This document shows, one piece after another, positions 1 through 7,584 of a stretch of DNA of 32,881 nt. The translations under genes were made by a program, and so were the position numbers. Source of the DNA: Caldilineaceae bacterium (lineage in GTDB: Bacteria; Chloroflexota; Anaerolineae; Caldilineales; Caldilineaceae); contig JAJDZJ010000042.1 in the NCBI GenBank assembly GCA_022824685.1, positions 1 to 32,881 of the forward strand, in the 5' to 3' direction. Below the pieces are notes generated by a model. That model was not told where the DNA came from. It made no database searches and saw nothing but the letters and a program-made list of their open reading frames with translations. Every line of letters starts with the position of its first letter. The first letter of the stretch is position 1.

Positions 1-2
1 AG

Positions 3-138
3 GCCCTCAGTCGGCGAGATAAGTTAAATTCTCCGTCTACGTGCCATCTTTCGTACATTTCCCTGTGTCTTACCCCGACCTGGAAGAGTATTCGGCTGCA
101 TTTCGATGTTCTGACCCAATTTAGATGCAATCGCCCTG
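3..138. repeat. Left arm of 136-bp terminal inverted repeat
   Basis: Bases 3-138 are the exact reverse complement of 32746-32881, with position p pairing with 32884-p; I compared every base and found no mismatch. Identity stops sharply at 138/139. No transposase or known IS end is recognisable inside. The likely meaning is that both contig ends run into the same multicopy repeat in opposite orientation. An assembly fold-back is the alternative. Confidence 0.95.
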
Positions 139-177
139 ATAATAATCCCCTTTGGCAAATGTGTTACAATATCTTCT

Positions 178-741
178 ATGGACGCAAATGAAGTAGCCGA
201 ACGCATATGGGACCAGATGCACGATTCCCTTCGTAAAGGGAAGTATTATTCTGAGCTCTCACTCCAATATAGAAAAAGATACAAATGGATAGCGCTTGGT
301 ATAAATTCTGCTCCTTTGATAGCGCTTGCCTCTGTCCAACTTGCCCCATTCTTGACTTCCTCGAATGAGTCTGGCTCTGGTCAGCGCGATCCTTTTGAAA
401 TCAGTGGATGGATCGTATCTTTAATTCTACTCTTAGTCTCACTCGCTGAAGGTTACATCGCACAATCTAATCTCAGAGGTGATATTTCTGCGTCTCGTAT
501 CATGGGCGTCCAATTCCATAAGTTGGCTGAAAGATGGCGCATCTTGTATTTTCATCAAGACAGGGAGAACATAGTCGAATGGGTTGAGCTTCTCGATGAT
601 CTCACGAATCATATGGCAGTCGAACATCTTGAAATACGTAATTCAGACCTAAACGAACAGTGCATGAAGGATGCAAATTATGAGCTCTCGCAGCGGTTCG
701 GGGAGGCCGACTCCTCCTCCGAAGCCCAAACCAGATGTTAA
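178..741 (+). CDS. SLATT-like two-TM protein
   Basis: The 187-residue product has a charged amphipathic N-terminal helix (about 1-35, including a YYSELSLQYRKRYKW stretch), two hydrophobic segments (about 37-58 and 75-96) joined by a polar loop, and a long helical C-terminal cytoplasmic part. This is the architecture of SLATT proteins, membrane effectors predicted to form pores and usually linked to nucleotide-sensing or SMODS-type conflict systems. No CD-NTase or SLOG partner is visible, but the contig ends just upstream, so one may lie outside. The ATG lacks a Shine-Dalgarno sequence. A TACAAT box at 165-170 is so close that a leaderless transcript is possible. GC is clearly lower than in the metabolic genes, which suggests transfer. 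The family assignment rests on topology and sequence feel, not on a search. Confidence 0.7.
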   Translation: MDANEVAERIWDQMHDSLRKGKYYSELSLQYRKRYKWIALGINSAPLIALASVQLAPFLTSSNESGSGQRDPFEISGWIVSLILLLVSLAEGYIAQSNLRGDISASRIMGVQFHKLAERWRILYFHQDRENIVEWVELLDDLTNHMAVEHLEIRNSDLNEQCMKDANYELSQRFGEADSSSEAQTRC

Positions 742-832
742 GAAGAATGATCCTGGCAGCGGGCGTCCACGGGTTCCTCGAAACCCACGTCCGGATTCAA
801 AGCCAGCCTCGCAGCCCAAACAGAAATCATAG
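680..832 (+). CDS. Proline-rich basic small protein overlapping the SLATT gene
   Basis: A 50-codon ORF begins inside the 3' end of the SLATT gene in another frame and runs 91 nt past its stop. It has a good ribosome site (AAGGA at 667-671, 8 nt before the ATG) and is followed at once by a terminator. The product is almost entirely Pro, Lys, Arg, Ser and Gly (for example RPTPPPKPKP), so it is probably disordered. An upstream in-frame ATG at 671 has a worse ribosome site. The overlap and shared terminator suggest translational coupling to the SLATT gene. I know no function; it could be a partner or regulator of the membrane protein, or non-functional. Confidence 0.5.
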   Translation: MSSRSGSGRPTPPPKPKPDVKKNDPGSGRPRVPRNPRPDSKPASQPKQKS

Positions 833-851
833 GGCACTTCAACATGAGGAG

Positions 852-890
852 ACAGGTGGGCCGACTTTTGCCGGCCCGCCTGTGGTTTTT
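852..890 (+). terminator. Rho-independent terminator after the SLATT operon
   Basis: A 12-bp GC-rich stem (852-863 with 872-883, one G-T wobble) encloses an 8-nt loop and is followed by a T run ending at 890. It lies 20 nt after the small ORF stop and closes the SLATT transcription unit. Confidence 0.85.
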
Positions 891-1170
891 CATCCGCCCC
901 ACTAGTCTTGTCTAGCACTGCATAAAATTCCCCTTTGGCTACTCATATATATAATCCCCGTGACTAGGCAGACACTGGTGGCACTATTCGATTTAGTCCC
1001 CAAATTTTGTTGCGGGTATTTCTTGTAGACTGATTTTATCCACTGGAACGCACAGTTCCCCAAGAGCAGCCCACTCCCATCCTCTGGGAAGAGTTCCGTT
1101 TCTTCAGTCTTCTTTCAATTTGGGCATCAATCTATGTCGATGCTATCAGCACTAAATTACAGCAGATCAG

Positions 1171-1581
1171 TCAAGCTGCGTTCAGTTCGCTTCTCGAACC
1201 CTCTGGCAGAGGCCTTATCTTCTCCTCCAGCCACGGACACAGCTGCGCGAACCGAAACGATTTCTGCTCAAACAGCCCTATGAAAAACTCGTAGGCTTCG
1301 ACGCTGTCACAGTCGATAAAGTGGCCGTTCAGGCGCAGAAAAGCGTCAGTGACGAAGAAAGCGACCCGCTTGTTGCCGTCCACGAAAGGATGATTGTTGG
1401 CCAGGCTCTCCATCATCGCGGCCGCCTCCTCGATCAGGCTGTCGTAGTACCCCAACTGGGGCCGCATCAGGGCCGAGGCCAGCGCGCCCTCATCACGCAT
1501 GCCCACCGAGCCGCCAAACTCGCGAATCAAAGCGCCGTGCATCGCGATCGCTTCGCCAATCTCCGGGTAGTTATACTTCAT
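1171..1581 (-). CDS. doc: Doc-type Fic toxin
   Basis: The 136-residue protein matches the compact Doc branch of the Fic fold, the normal length for this family. The active-site loop HPFVDGNKR is at residues 64-72, with the catalytic His first and the phosphate-binding G-N-K-R last. Phage P1 Doc phosphorylates EF-Tu and stops translation; that activity is inferred here from the family. The start ATG overlaps the antitoxin stop by 4 nt (ATGA), so the two genes are translationally coupled, antitoxin first. No residue of the loop is missing, so the toxin looks intact. The gene reads away from the left contig end and has no downstream partner. Confidence 0.9.
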   Translation of the reverse strand: MKYNYPEIGEAIAMHGALIREFGGSVGMRDEGALASALMRPQLGYYDSLIEEAAAMMESLANNHPFVDGNKRVAFFVTDAFLRLNGHFIDCDSVEAYEFFIGLFEQKSFRFAQLCPWLEEKIRPLPEGSRSELNAA

Positions 1582-1805
1582 TCGGCGAGCAGCTCAGCCA
1601 GGCGGCGGTTCCGCTCAACGCTGGCACGGAAATGCGCCATCACCTCGGGACGGGGAGATTTCTGGTTGCGGTTCACAATATACTCCTCCATAGCCTCTTG
1701 AACCACGGCCTGGAATTGGCGTCCCTCACTGCGCGCGATCTCCCGCATGGAGGACAGCACCTCCGGTGAAGCCTGACTGGAAAATTTCACTCTTTGCATA
1801 CCCAT
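1578..1805 (-). CDS. Ribbon-helix-helix antitoxin partner of Doc
   Basis: The 75-residue product starts MGMQRVKFSSQ and looks like a ribbon-helix-helix DNA-binding domain (a short beta strand, then two helices to about residue 45), followed by a charged C-terminal tail that would wrap the toxin. The start at 1805 is chosen because AGGAGG (1813-1818 on the plus strand) lies 7 nt upstream; a longer frame to 1985 would cross the promoter and has no ribosome site. It overlaps doc by 4 nt. Autoregulation is expected, and a palindrome covers its promoter. This is an RHH-type antitoxin rather than the classic Phd fold; that assignment is by pattern only. Confidence 0.82.
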   Translation of the reverse strand: MGMQRVKFSSQASPEVLSSMREIARSEGRQFQAVVQEAMEEYIVNRNQKSPRPEVMAHFRASVERNRRLAELLAE

Positions 1806-1832
1806 CACACATCCTCCTTTGTGTTTTTTCAA

Positions 1833-1873
1833 ATTATGGTACAGTCTGACAGATCTGTCAAGATTTGTCTTGA
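1833..1873 (-). promoter_or_regulatory. Promoter and operator of the antitoxin-doc operon
   Basis: On the minus strand a consensus -35 TTGACA (plus-strand 1856-1861) is separated by exactly 17 nt from CATAAT (1833-1838). A perfect 14-bp palindrome, TGACAGATCTGTCA (1847-1860), covers the -35 and spacer. A second inverted repeat, TCAAGA-4 nt-TCTTGA (1858-1873), abuts it. This is the arrangement expected for an autorepressed toxin-antitoxin operon. Confidence 0.8.
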
Positions 1874-2293
1874 CGAAAGTTGATAGAGCTGCGTTCCGCC
1901 GCTCTATTCCGCCTGCGCCAGGTTCAAAAAGGATTGCAACAGCCGTGGTGGCGGGGCGCCTGCGGCCGCTGCCGTCAAGCCGCAACGACCGTGCGCACGA
2001 TAAGACCCGGCGAAAGTGATACCAAGTGGTTGAAGACCTTTCTTCTTCCGGCTGTCGTTTACAGAACGCTATGGGCTGACGGCCGCCAGAAACGAACTGT
2101 GGGGCAAGTATTCACAGACGCATAGGAACACCCTGGCCCTTTCCAGCTCAGCATGCAGGCGCCTGCCTGATGGCTGGGCAATGGTGACGCGCCCCCTCAG
2201 CCATCCAGGTATGCCCCCCCGCACAGGAATCGACCCATCGCCCGATTCACAGTTCAGCCACATTTGCACCTCATTCCTGTTGGAACCACAACA
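1874..2293. other. Intergenic stretch with no supported gene
   Basis: This stretch of about 420 nt between the antitoxin promoter and the next promoter contains only short, low-quality open frames without ribosome sites or recognisable domains. I see nothing functional in it; it could be remnant DNA. Confidence 0.5.
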
Positions 2294-2335
2294 TTCAGGA
2301 TACGATTTGGCATATCCTGAAACAGGCAGTACAAT
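2294..2335 (+). promoter_or_regulatory. Promoter with overlapping inverted repeat
   Basis: TTGGCA (2307-2312) and TACAAT (2330-2335) are 17 nt apart. A perfect 9-bp inverted repeat (TTCAGGATA 2294-2302, TATCCTGAA 2313-2321) straddles the -35 box and could be an operator. It would drive the gene at 2523 with a leader of about 180 nt. Confidence 0.6.
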
Positions 2336-2522
2336 TCTTTAGAACATTCGTTTGTGGACCTCGCGCAGCCACTCTTCACCCCTGCCGCGAGCGGAAATTC
2401 CCGGCCCAGGCGGCGCTTCCGCCGCGGCATGATGGACGGCAAGAACGAACGCGAGCCGCAGCGACTCTTGTCGTCTCAACGAATGAACAACACCGTCGCG
2501 GCGACAACCGGAGGACATATAC

Positions 2523-3452
2523 ATGCCGAAGATCCCTTGTAAAGGCATCAACAAAGATGGCACCCCCTGCAAAGGGAACGGCCTGCCCGCCCTGGACGGC
2601 TACTGCATCGCCCACGGCTCCGCCGAGAAAACGCGCGAGTGGCGCGTGCGCGGCGGCAAGAACTCCTCCACCGCCGCCAGGGCCGACCAGCGCACGCCCG
2701 AACGGCTGCGGCGTGCCTTCGAAGAGCTCGAACAGGGCCTCGTCGATGTGCGCGAGGATAAACTCGCCCCCGCCGCCTACACTGCAATGTCCCGCGGCGT
2801 TATGGCGATGCTCGCCCTCCACCGCCGCTCCGATGAGGAAATGGATCTGATCCGCAACGAAGAAACCGAAACCGCCGCCATGGAGGTCCTCGGCGACCAC
2901 GGCGACCTAGCCATCCTCAACGCCGCCGCCCAAATCGCCGACCAGCAAAACCGGAACAGAATCGAATCGCTCATCGCCCAGGGCCTGGCTACGCTCGAAC
3001 AGTCGCAGGACGCCGGCGAACCCGCCGAACCCGTCCTCACAGACAAAGGCAGACGGCGCTTCGGCTACCAGCGCCTGACCAGCTACACGCAAGAGGACCT
3101 CGACCACCTGAAATATGTGCTGATGGAAAGGGGTTTGGACGGGCATCAAGTTCCCGACCTGCGAGACGCTCTGGCCAGAATGCGCTCCGCCATGGAAGAG
3201 GCCTTGGCCGACCTCGCAGGCAACCCCGATCCACCCCGCGACCCCCTGACCGGCCAGCCCTTAACCCAGCTGCCCGCCGGCGTCAAAACCGGCCTGCTTA
3301 CAACCGCCAATCCTGTCAGCGCTGAACAGGCCGCAAAAATCCTGAAGGATCAGATCCGGCAGACAAAAAAACTTACCCTTGAATTCAACGAACAATATGA
3401 AGACGAGCAGGTTGACGGTACCTTGGACAGGCTGACCGCCAACTCGCACTGA
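2523..3452 (+). CDS. Uncharacterised protein with N-terminal CCCH zinc motif
   Basis: The 309-residue product starts with a compact Cys/His cluster: C6-x9-C16-x11-C28-x2-H31, of the CKG...PCKG...YCIAHG kind seen in small zinc-binding modules of phage-like and uncharacterised proteins. The rest is charged and helical, with Ala/Glu-rich segments (about 55-170) and a C-terminal stretch rich in Lys and Glu. There are no membrane segments. The start is secured by GGAGG at 2510-2514, 8 nt upstream. It stands alone, with its own promoter. DNA or RNA binding through the zinc motif is a guess. Short zinc modules of this type also occur in some small terminase-like proteins, but no terminase is nearby. 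Confidence 0.7.
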   Translation: MPKIPCKGINKDGTPCKGNGLPALDGYCIAHGSAEKTREWRVRGGKNSSTAARADQRTPERLRRAFEELEQGLVDVREDKLAPAAYTAMSRGVMAMLALHRRSDEEMDLIRNEETETAAMEVLGDHGDLAILNAAAQIADQQNRNRIESLIAQGLATLEQSQDAGEPAEPVLTDKGRRRFGYQRLTSYTQEDLDHLKYVLMERGLDGHQVPDLRDALARMRSAMEEALADLAGNPDPPRDPLTGQPLTQLPAGVKTGLLTTANPVSAEQAAKILKDQIRQTKKLTLEFNEQYEDEQVDGTLDRLTANSH

Positions 3453-3711
3453 CTTGACCGCGCCACCCCTTCTCTCTCCCGCCGTCACGCGTTATGACTG
3501 AATATCAAATAAATAATACATCACTTTTTGCCCTCTTGCATGGAATGAAACGTCCAAGCGTCTGCCGCCGTTTCCCGGCATTAACCATATCTCCAACCGT
3601 ATCCTTCTGTGCGGACCCTGCAAGCGTCTAAAGCTCAACACTTTCGCCCTGTCTGGTCTTCGTCGGGAAAACAACAGACCGGGTTACATGATCAGCCAGT
3701 AGGAGTCTGAT

Positions 3712-3798
3712 ATGTTTGCTTTCACTGCTTTGATCCTGTTTGCAGTTGCTTGGGCAATTTGGATCATTTATTCGGACCGGAAGAAGAAGGGCCGATGA
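3712..3798 (+). CDS. 28-residue single-TM small protein
   Basis: A short ORF has a near-ideal ribosome site (AGGAG at 3701-3705, 6 nt before the ATG). It encodes about 20 hydrophobic residues, then a polar/basic tail SDRKKKGR. This is the typical make-up of a bacterial single-span membrane peptide with the basic tail in the cytoplasm. It stands alone in a 650-nt space without other genes. It could be a small membrane regulator or a type I toxin-like peptide; no antisense RNA could be identified by eye. Confidence 0.5.
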   Translation: MFAFTALILFAVAWAIWIIYSDRKKKGR

Positions 3799-3903
3799 CC
3801 AAGTGAGAATTCAGGATCTTTCATCTTTTGGGTCTGGGCAGAGGAAATCGCCTTACCTTGTTCCCCAACCCCCAAACGACTGATTCCCAGCTTCTTATCC
3901 GCC

Positions 3904-3967
3904 AAACGCTCGTAAACACTCGTAAACGCTCGTGAACGCTCGTCCAACGCTCGTACGAGCGTTCACG
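3904..3967. repeat. Decamer tandem repeat ending in a long inverted repeat
   Basis: Four consecutive 10-bp units of the type AAACGCTCGT (3904-3943) are followed by CC, another unit, and its inverted copy. CGTGAACGCTCGT (3931-3943) pairs perfectly with 3955-3967 across an 11-nt spacer, and 3946-3963 is itself an 18-bp perfect palindrome. More degenerate ACTCGT units follow to about 4002. It could be an iteron-like protein-binding site, or a relic of repeat expansion. Confidence 0.85.
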
Positions 3968-4100
3968 TGTTAACTCGTCCATCAGCTCGTGCGTCAACTC
4001 GTCCTTTTTCGCCCCTTCTCGACGGTCTTGCGGCATGATCTAACGCGCCGGCGTGCCAGCGCTGCTGTCGTTTTGGATGCAAGTGTGGGGGGCTGGGAGA

Positions 4101-4468
4101 CTATCCGGCAACCAACTCGATATGGTCTGCGTAACGGCGAAAGTCAGCCGCGTTGAAAGTCAGCAGCCTGCGCTCCCCGTAGGCCGGCATGGCGGCGACG
4201 ATACTGGCGCCGTGAATCTGTTTGCCTCCTGCGTCGCTTTGGCGGCAAAGCGCCGCGAGCCAGTCGGTAACCGCGGGCCCGTCCTCCAACACCTCAAAAG
4301 AAGCGGCGAATCGGTTTACGTCGTCAAGTGCATCGCAGCGGGAAATTGCCACAGTCCAGGCCTGCGGTCGGGTGACGACTGCCATGTATTCGCGCAGGAT
4401 CTGGCGGCTTCATGGTCCGGGGCTTCCAGAAATCGGGCCTTTACCAGCACGTTGGTGTCTACATACAT
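4101..4468 (-). pseudogene. PIN-domain (VapC-like) toxin, broken by frameshift/deletion
   Basis: The 5' part (from ATG 4468) reads MYVDTNVLVKARFLEAPDHE, the first strand and acidic residue of a PIN ribonuclease. The 3' part, in another frame, reads EYMAVVTRPQAW through GGKQIHGASIVAAM to a typical LLTFNAADFRRY ending at 4101. The junction is near 4395. From the usual spacing in the family, about 25 residues between HEAAR and the ILREY-type segment appear to be missing, so a deletion that also shifted the frame is likelier than a single-base error. As it stands no intact PIN nuclease can be made. It follows the broken DUF7662 gene at the spacing of an antitoxin-toxin pair. Confidence 0.75.
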
Positions 4469-4488
4469 AATGGAGGCTGGCTTCTCTC

Positions 4489-4849
4489 TTAGTAGATATC
4501 CTCTCGTCTGAGACTGAGATCTTCCGGCCATCCCCCAGCGGAATGTACGGGTAAAACTTCGTCCAGATTGAATCTGCGGGCCGAATCCACAGCTTTGCGG
4601 CGGAGAAGCAGTGTCTCGGCATCCATAGTCCACCTCGGCGGTCTCCCATCCGGCGGCGGCCCAAGCCAGCGCCTGGCTATGGCCGATACGCCCGGACTGA
4701 TTGGACCACCAGGGCCGGTGAAGTCGGGCTGACGGGGGCAATCCGAAGCCGATGATCGTCTCGACCTCGCTGAAGGTGGTTCTCCACTCCTGCATAGTAA
4801 GACTGCACAGATGCGTGTAAAGCCGCCGGTACTTGCCCCTCGCGGCCAT
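4489..4849 (-). pseudogene. DUF7662 domain with antitoxin-like tail, frameshifted
   Basis: From an ATG at 4849 the frame reads MAARGKYRRLYTHL, then a conserved-looking core with LPPSARLHRPWW and HSQALAWAAAGWETAEVD, which I recognise as a DUF7662-type domain. A single extra T (minus strand, position 4627) then breaks the frame. Without it the sequence continues as MDAETLLLRRKAVDSARRFN to a stop at 4489, matching the expected end of the domain plus a basic, antitoxin-like tail that ends in LSLRREDIY. The tail can also be read as a separate 45-residue ORF from ATG 4626. It lies 20 nt upstream of the PIN remnant, so this was probably a two-gene toxin-antitoxin unit. Confidence 0.6.
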
Positions 4850-5081
4850 TTTGCGGTACTGCCGCTCTCTTTCCATCGCCTTACCCAGCCTCCTCGACAA
4901 CGAAAATGGGTTTTGCCATCCGATACGTGCCATTGTAGTTGGTTCGCACTTATGGCGCATATCCTTGCTTACATCCTGCAGTCTGGAGCATAGAGGGCAG
5001 CTCTTGACGAATCCTCATGTTCTCAAGTGGTATCTGCGTCAAAAGGACTGCCCATTGGGACTCGTTCCAGCTTACCGTTCG

Positions 5082-5110
5082 TTGACCAGCGGGGGGACGT
5101 GGGCTATACT
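5082..5110 (+). promoter_or_regulatory. Sigma70-type promoter of the first PhyH gene
   Basis: TTGACC (5082-5087) and TATACT (5105-5110) are separated by 17 nt. The predicted transcript start is near 5117 and leaves a leader of about 44 nt with AAGGAG at 5148-5153. This is one of the best promoter matches in the window. Confidence 0.75.
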
Positions 5111-5160
5111 TCAGGCGGCCTCTTACCCGCTTCTCCCGCGCGAAAATAAGGAGTAACGCA

Positions 5161-6198
5161 ATGGCATCTCTACAGACGGCAGCGGTCGCTGGGCATGTCG
5201 GCCCGGCTGGGGTTGCACCGGCGTCCTATGTACCGGAAACGGGGAACGGGATGACGGCGGCGGCTGAATCCGGCGAAAGCATCAGTGAGTTCTATGCTGA
5301 GAACGGTTACTGTATTCTGCCGGAGGCGCTGACGCCGGTGGAGGTGGAGGAGTTGCGGGCGGAGACGACGGCGATCTGCCGGGGTGAGCGGGGCAGTGTA
5401 GACGGGTTCGAACCGAGCGTTCCGGGGGAGAGCGAGGAGGATGCGCTGCGGCGGTATCTTTGCATCCACTTTCCGCACAAGATCTCCGAGATCATGTTGG
5501 ACTATCTCGGCCACTCGCATATCGCCAGGGTGCTGACGCAGGTAATCGGGCCGAACGTGAAGTGTATGCAGTCGATGCTGTTCATCAAGGCGGCGGGCAA
5601 GCCGGGCCAGGCATGGCACCAGGACGAGTTTTCGATTCCTACACGGGACCGCACGCTGACGGGCGCGTGGATCGCGCTGGATGATGCCACGGTCGAGAAC
5701 GGCTGTCTGTGGGTCATCCCAGGGTCGCACAAGCGGGGCATCATCTGGCCGCAGCATTACCACGAGGACCCGCGGTTCGACTGCGCGGGCGAGGCGTACG
5801 GATTTCCCTATCGTGATGAAGACTCGATTCCGGTGGAGGTGAAGGCCGGCGCGATCGTCTTTTTCAACGGCTATCTGCTGCACCGCTCCTTTCCGAACCG
5901 GGCCCAGAGCGGATACCGGCGGGTGCTCGTAAATCACTACATGAGCGCGGAATCGCTGCTGCCGTGGCGAAGCCCGAAAGAAGGGGAGCACATGGCGGTG
6001 GCCGACTACCGGGATGTCCTGATGATCGCGGGCGAGGACCCCTACCCCTGGAAGGAGTACGAGGAGCTGGCGGCGCCGCAGGTGCGGCCCACGCTTGAGG
6101 GCGGCTGTGAAACGTGGCGGCGAGGACGCAAACGGGAGATTCTGCCCTTCTTCAAGGATGGATTCCGGCCCGGAGACGCGCCGGAAGATGACGACTGA
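5161..6198 (+). CDS. Phytanoyl-CoA dioxygenase (PhyH) family protein, copy 1
   Basis: The 345-residue protein belongs to the Fe(II)/2-oxoglutarate oxygenase superfamily. The metal triad is visible: H153-x-D155 in AWHQDEF and distal H241 in LLHRSFPN, with R253/R254 (GYRR) placed to hold 2-oxoglutarate. Such enzymes hydroxylate an unactivated carbon and release CO2 and succinate; the substrate cannot be told from sequence. The start has AAGGAG 7 nt upstream and a strong promoter. A near-identical paralogue follows at 6547 with the same upstream AAGGAGTA spacing. Just past the copy 1 stop, the sequence keeps the first bases of the amidase that follows copy 2 (ATGACGACTGATCTC at 6188-6202), evidence that the duplicated unit was longer. 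The first 40 residues are variable and probably disordered. Confidence 0.88.
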   Translation: MASLQTAAVAGHVGPAGVAPASYVPETGNGMTAAAESGESISEFYAENGYCILPEALTPVEVEELRAETTAICRGERGSVDGFEPSVPGESEEDALRRYLCIHFPHKISEIMLDYLGHSHIARVLTQVIGPNVKCMQSMLFIKAAGKPGQAWHQDEFSIPTRDRTLTGAWIALDDATVENGCLWVIPGSHKRGIIWPQHYHEDPRFDCAGEAYGFPYRDEDSIPVEVKAGAIVFFNGYLLHRSFPNRAQSGYRRVLVNHYMSAESLLPWRSPKEGEHMAVADYRDVLMIAGEDPYPWKEYEELAAPQVRPTLEGGCETWRRGRKREILPFFKDGFRPGDAPEDDD

Positions 6199-6546
6199 TC
6201 TCAGCGTTCACAGGGCGACGTTTCAAAGCGGATCAGGTTCCGCTGATATTTTGCGAAGGCCGTTTGACAGTCAACCAGAGGGATACGCTTTCGGGTCCGT
6301 TCGGGATGTTTGTCGATTGGATCTAATGTTGGACAAGACCGGTTGATCCGCGAAGGCACGCGAAGGGGCGCGAAGAACACCGAAGGCGTGCCGGATTTTC
6401 TGCATGACGGCGGGGGCCTGGGCTGATTCAGGCACACTTTGCTCCCGCAGCTCGCCGTCCCGACAGGCGTCGGCAAGCCCTGGTCATCGGGCGGTTGCAC
6501 GCGGCATAGTTGAGGATATTCACTTCCATTGATAAGGAGTAGCGCA
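6199..6546. other. Intergenic space with amidase-start remnant and decamer repeats
   Basis: This 348-nt space between the PhyH copies begins with a relic of the amidase 5' end and holds four tandem 10-bp units, CGAAGGCACG-like, at 6351-6390. No gene with a ribosome site is present. Copy 2 may be transcribed by read-through or by a weak promoter I cannot place. Confidence 0.6.
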
Positions 6547-7584
6547 ATGGCATCTGTTCAGACGGCCCCGGCCTCTCAGTTGAACGGCTCGCCCGATCCG
6601 GCGCTGGCGGCCAGCGGCTTGGAACCGGGCAACGGCGCGGCTGCAGGGGCGGCATCTTATGGGAGCATCAGGCAGTTCTATGCTGAGAACGGCTACTATA
6701 TTCTGCCGGATGCGCTGACGCCGGTGGAGGTGGAGGAGCTGCGAGCAGAGACGACGGCTATCTGTAAAGGTGAGCGCGGCGATGTGGACGGATTTGAGCC
6801 GGGCATGCCGGGGGAGAGCGAGGAGGATGCGCTTCGGCGGTATCTTTGCATCCATTTTCCGCACAAGATCTCCGAGATCATGTTGGACTATCTCGGCCAC
6901 CCGCATATCGCCAATGTGCTGACGCAGGTGATTGGGCCGAACGTGAAGTGTATGCAGTCGATGCTGTTCATTAAGGCGACGGGCAAGCCGGGCCAGGCGT
7001 GGCACCAGGACGAGTATTTCATCCCCACGCGGGACCGGACGCTGACCGGCGCGTGGATCGCTTTGGACGATGCGACTATGGAGAACGGCTGCCTCTGGGT
7101 CATTCCCGGCTCGCACAAGCGCGGCATCATCTGGCCGCAGCACGACCATGACGATCCGCGCTTTGACTGCGCGGGCGAAGCGTACGGCTTCCCTTACACG
7201 GACGAGGACTCGATTCCGGTGGAGGTGAAGGCGGGGGCGCTGGTCTTCTTCAACGGCTATCTGCTGCACCGCTCGTTTCCGAACCGGGCGCAGAGCGGAT
7301 ACCGCCGCGTGCTGGTGAACCACTACATGAGCGCGGAGTCGCTGCTGCCGTGGCGGAGCCCGAAGGAGGGCCAGCACATGGCGGTTGCGGACTACCGTGA
7401 CATTGTGATGATCGCGGGCGAGGACCCCTACCCCTGGCAAGGGTTTGAGGAGCTGGCGGCGCCGAAGGTGCGGCCGACCGGCGAAGGGGGCTGCGAGCAG
7501 TGGCGGCGAGGCGACAAACGCGAGAAACTACCCTTTTTCAAAGATGGATTCCGCCCCGGAGATGCGCCCGAAGATGACGACTGA
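6547..7584 (+). CDS. Phytanoyl-CoA dioxygenase (PhyH) family protein, copy 2
   Basis: This is the tandem paralogue of the gene at 5161, also 345 residues. Residue numbering is preserved: H153-x-D155 (AWHQDEY), H241 and the GYRR arginines. The two proteins differ mainly in the N-terminal 45 residues and near the active site, where copy 1 has DEFSIP and copy 2 DEYFIP, and HYHED becomes HDHDD, so substrate range may differ slightly. The start at 6547 is fixed by AAGGAG (6534-6539), 7 nt upstream, exactly as in copy 1. The stop overlaps the amidase start by 11 nt, so dioxygenase and amidase are translationally coupled and likely act on the same compound. A non-heme iron oxygenase acting with a hydrolase on an amide substrate is plausible but inferred. 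Confidence 0.88.
   Translation: MASVQTAPASQLNGSPDPALAASGLEPGNGAAAGAASYGSIRQFYAENGYYILPDALTPVEVEELRAETTAICKGERGDVDGFEPGMPGESEEDALRRYLCIHFPHKISEIMLDYLGHPHIANVLTQVIGPNVKCMQSMLFIKATGKPGQAWHQDEYFIPTRDRTLTGAWIALDDATMENGCLWVIPGSHKRGIIWPQHDHDDPRFDCAGEAYGFPYTDEDSIPVEVKAGALVFFNGYLLHRSFPNRAQSGYRRVLVNHYMSAESLLPWRSPKEGQHMAVADYRDIVMIAGEDPYPWQGFEELAAPKVRPTGEGGCEQWRRGDKREKLPFFKDGFRPGDAPEDDD

Noticed and set aside
24-206. 60-codon ORF across the left repeat arm
   Set aside because: It crosses the repeat boundary at 138, has no recognisable domain, and is not preserved in the right arm copy.
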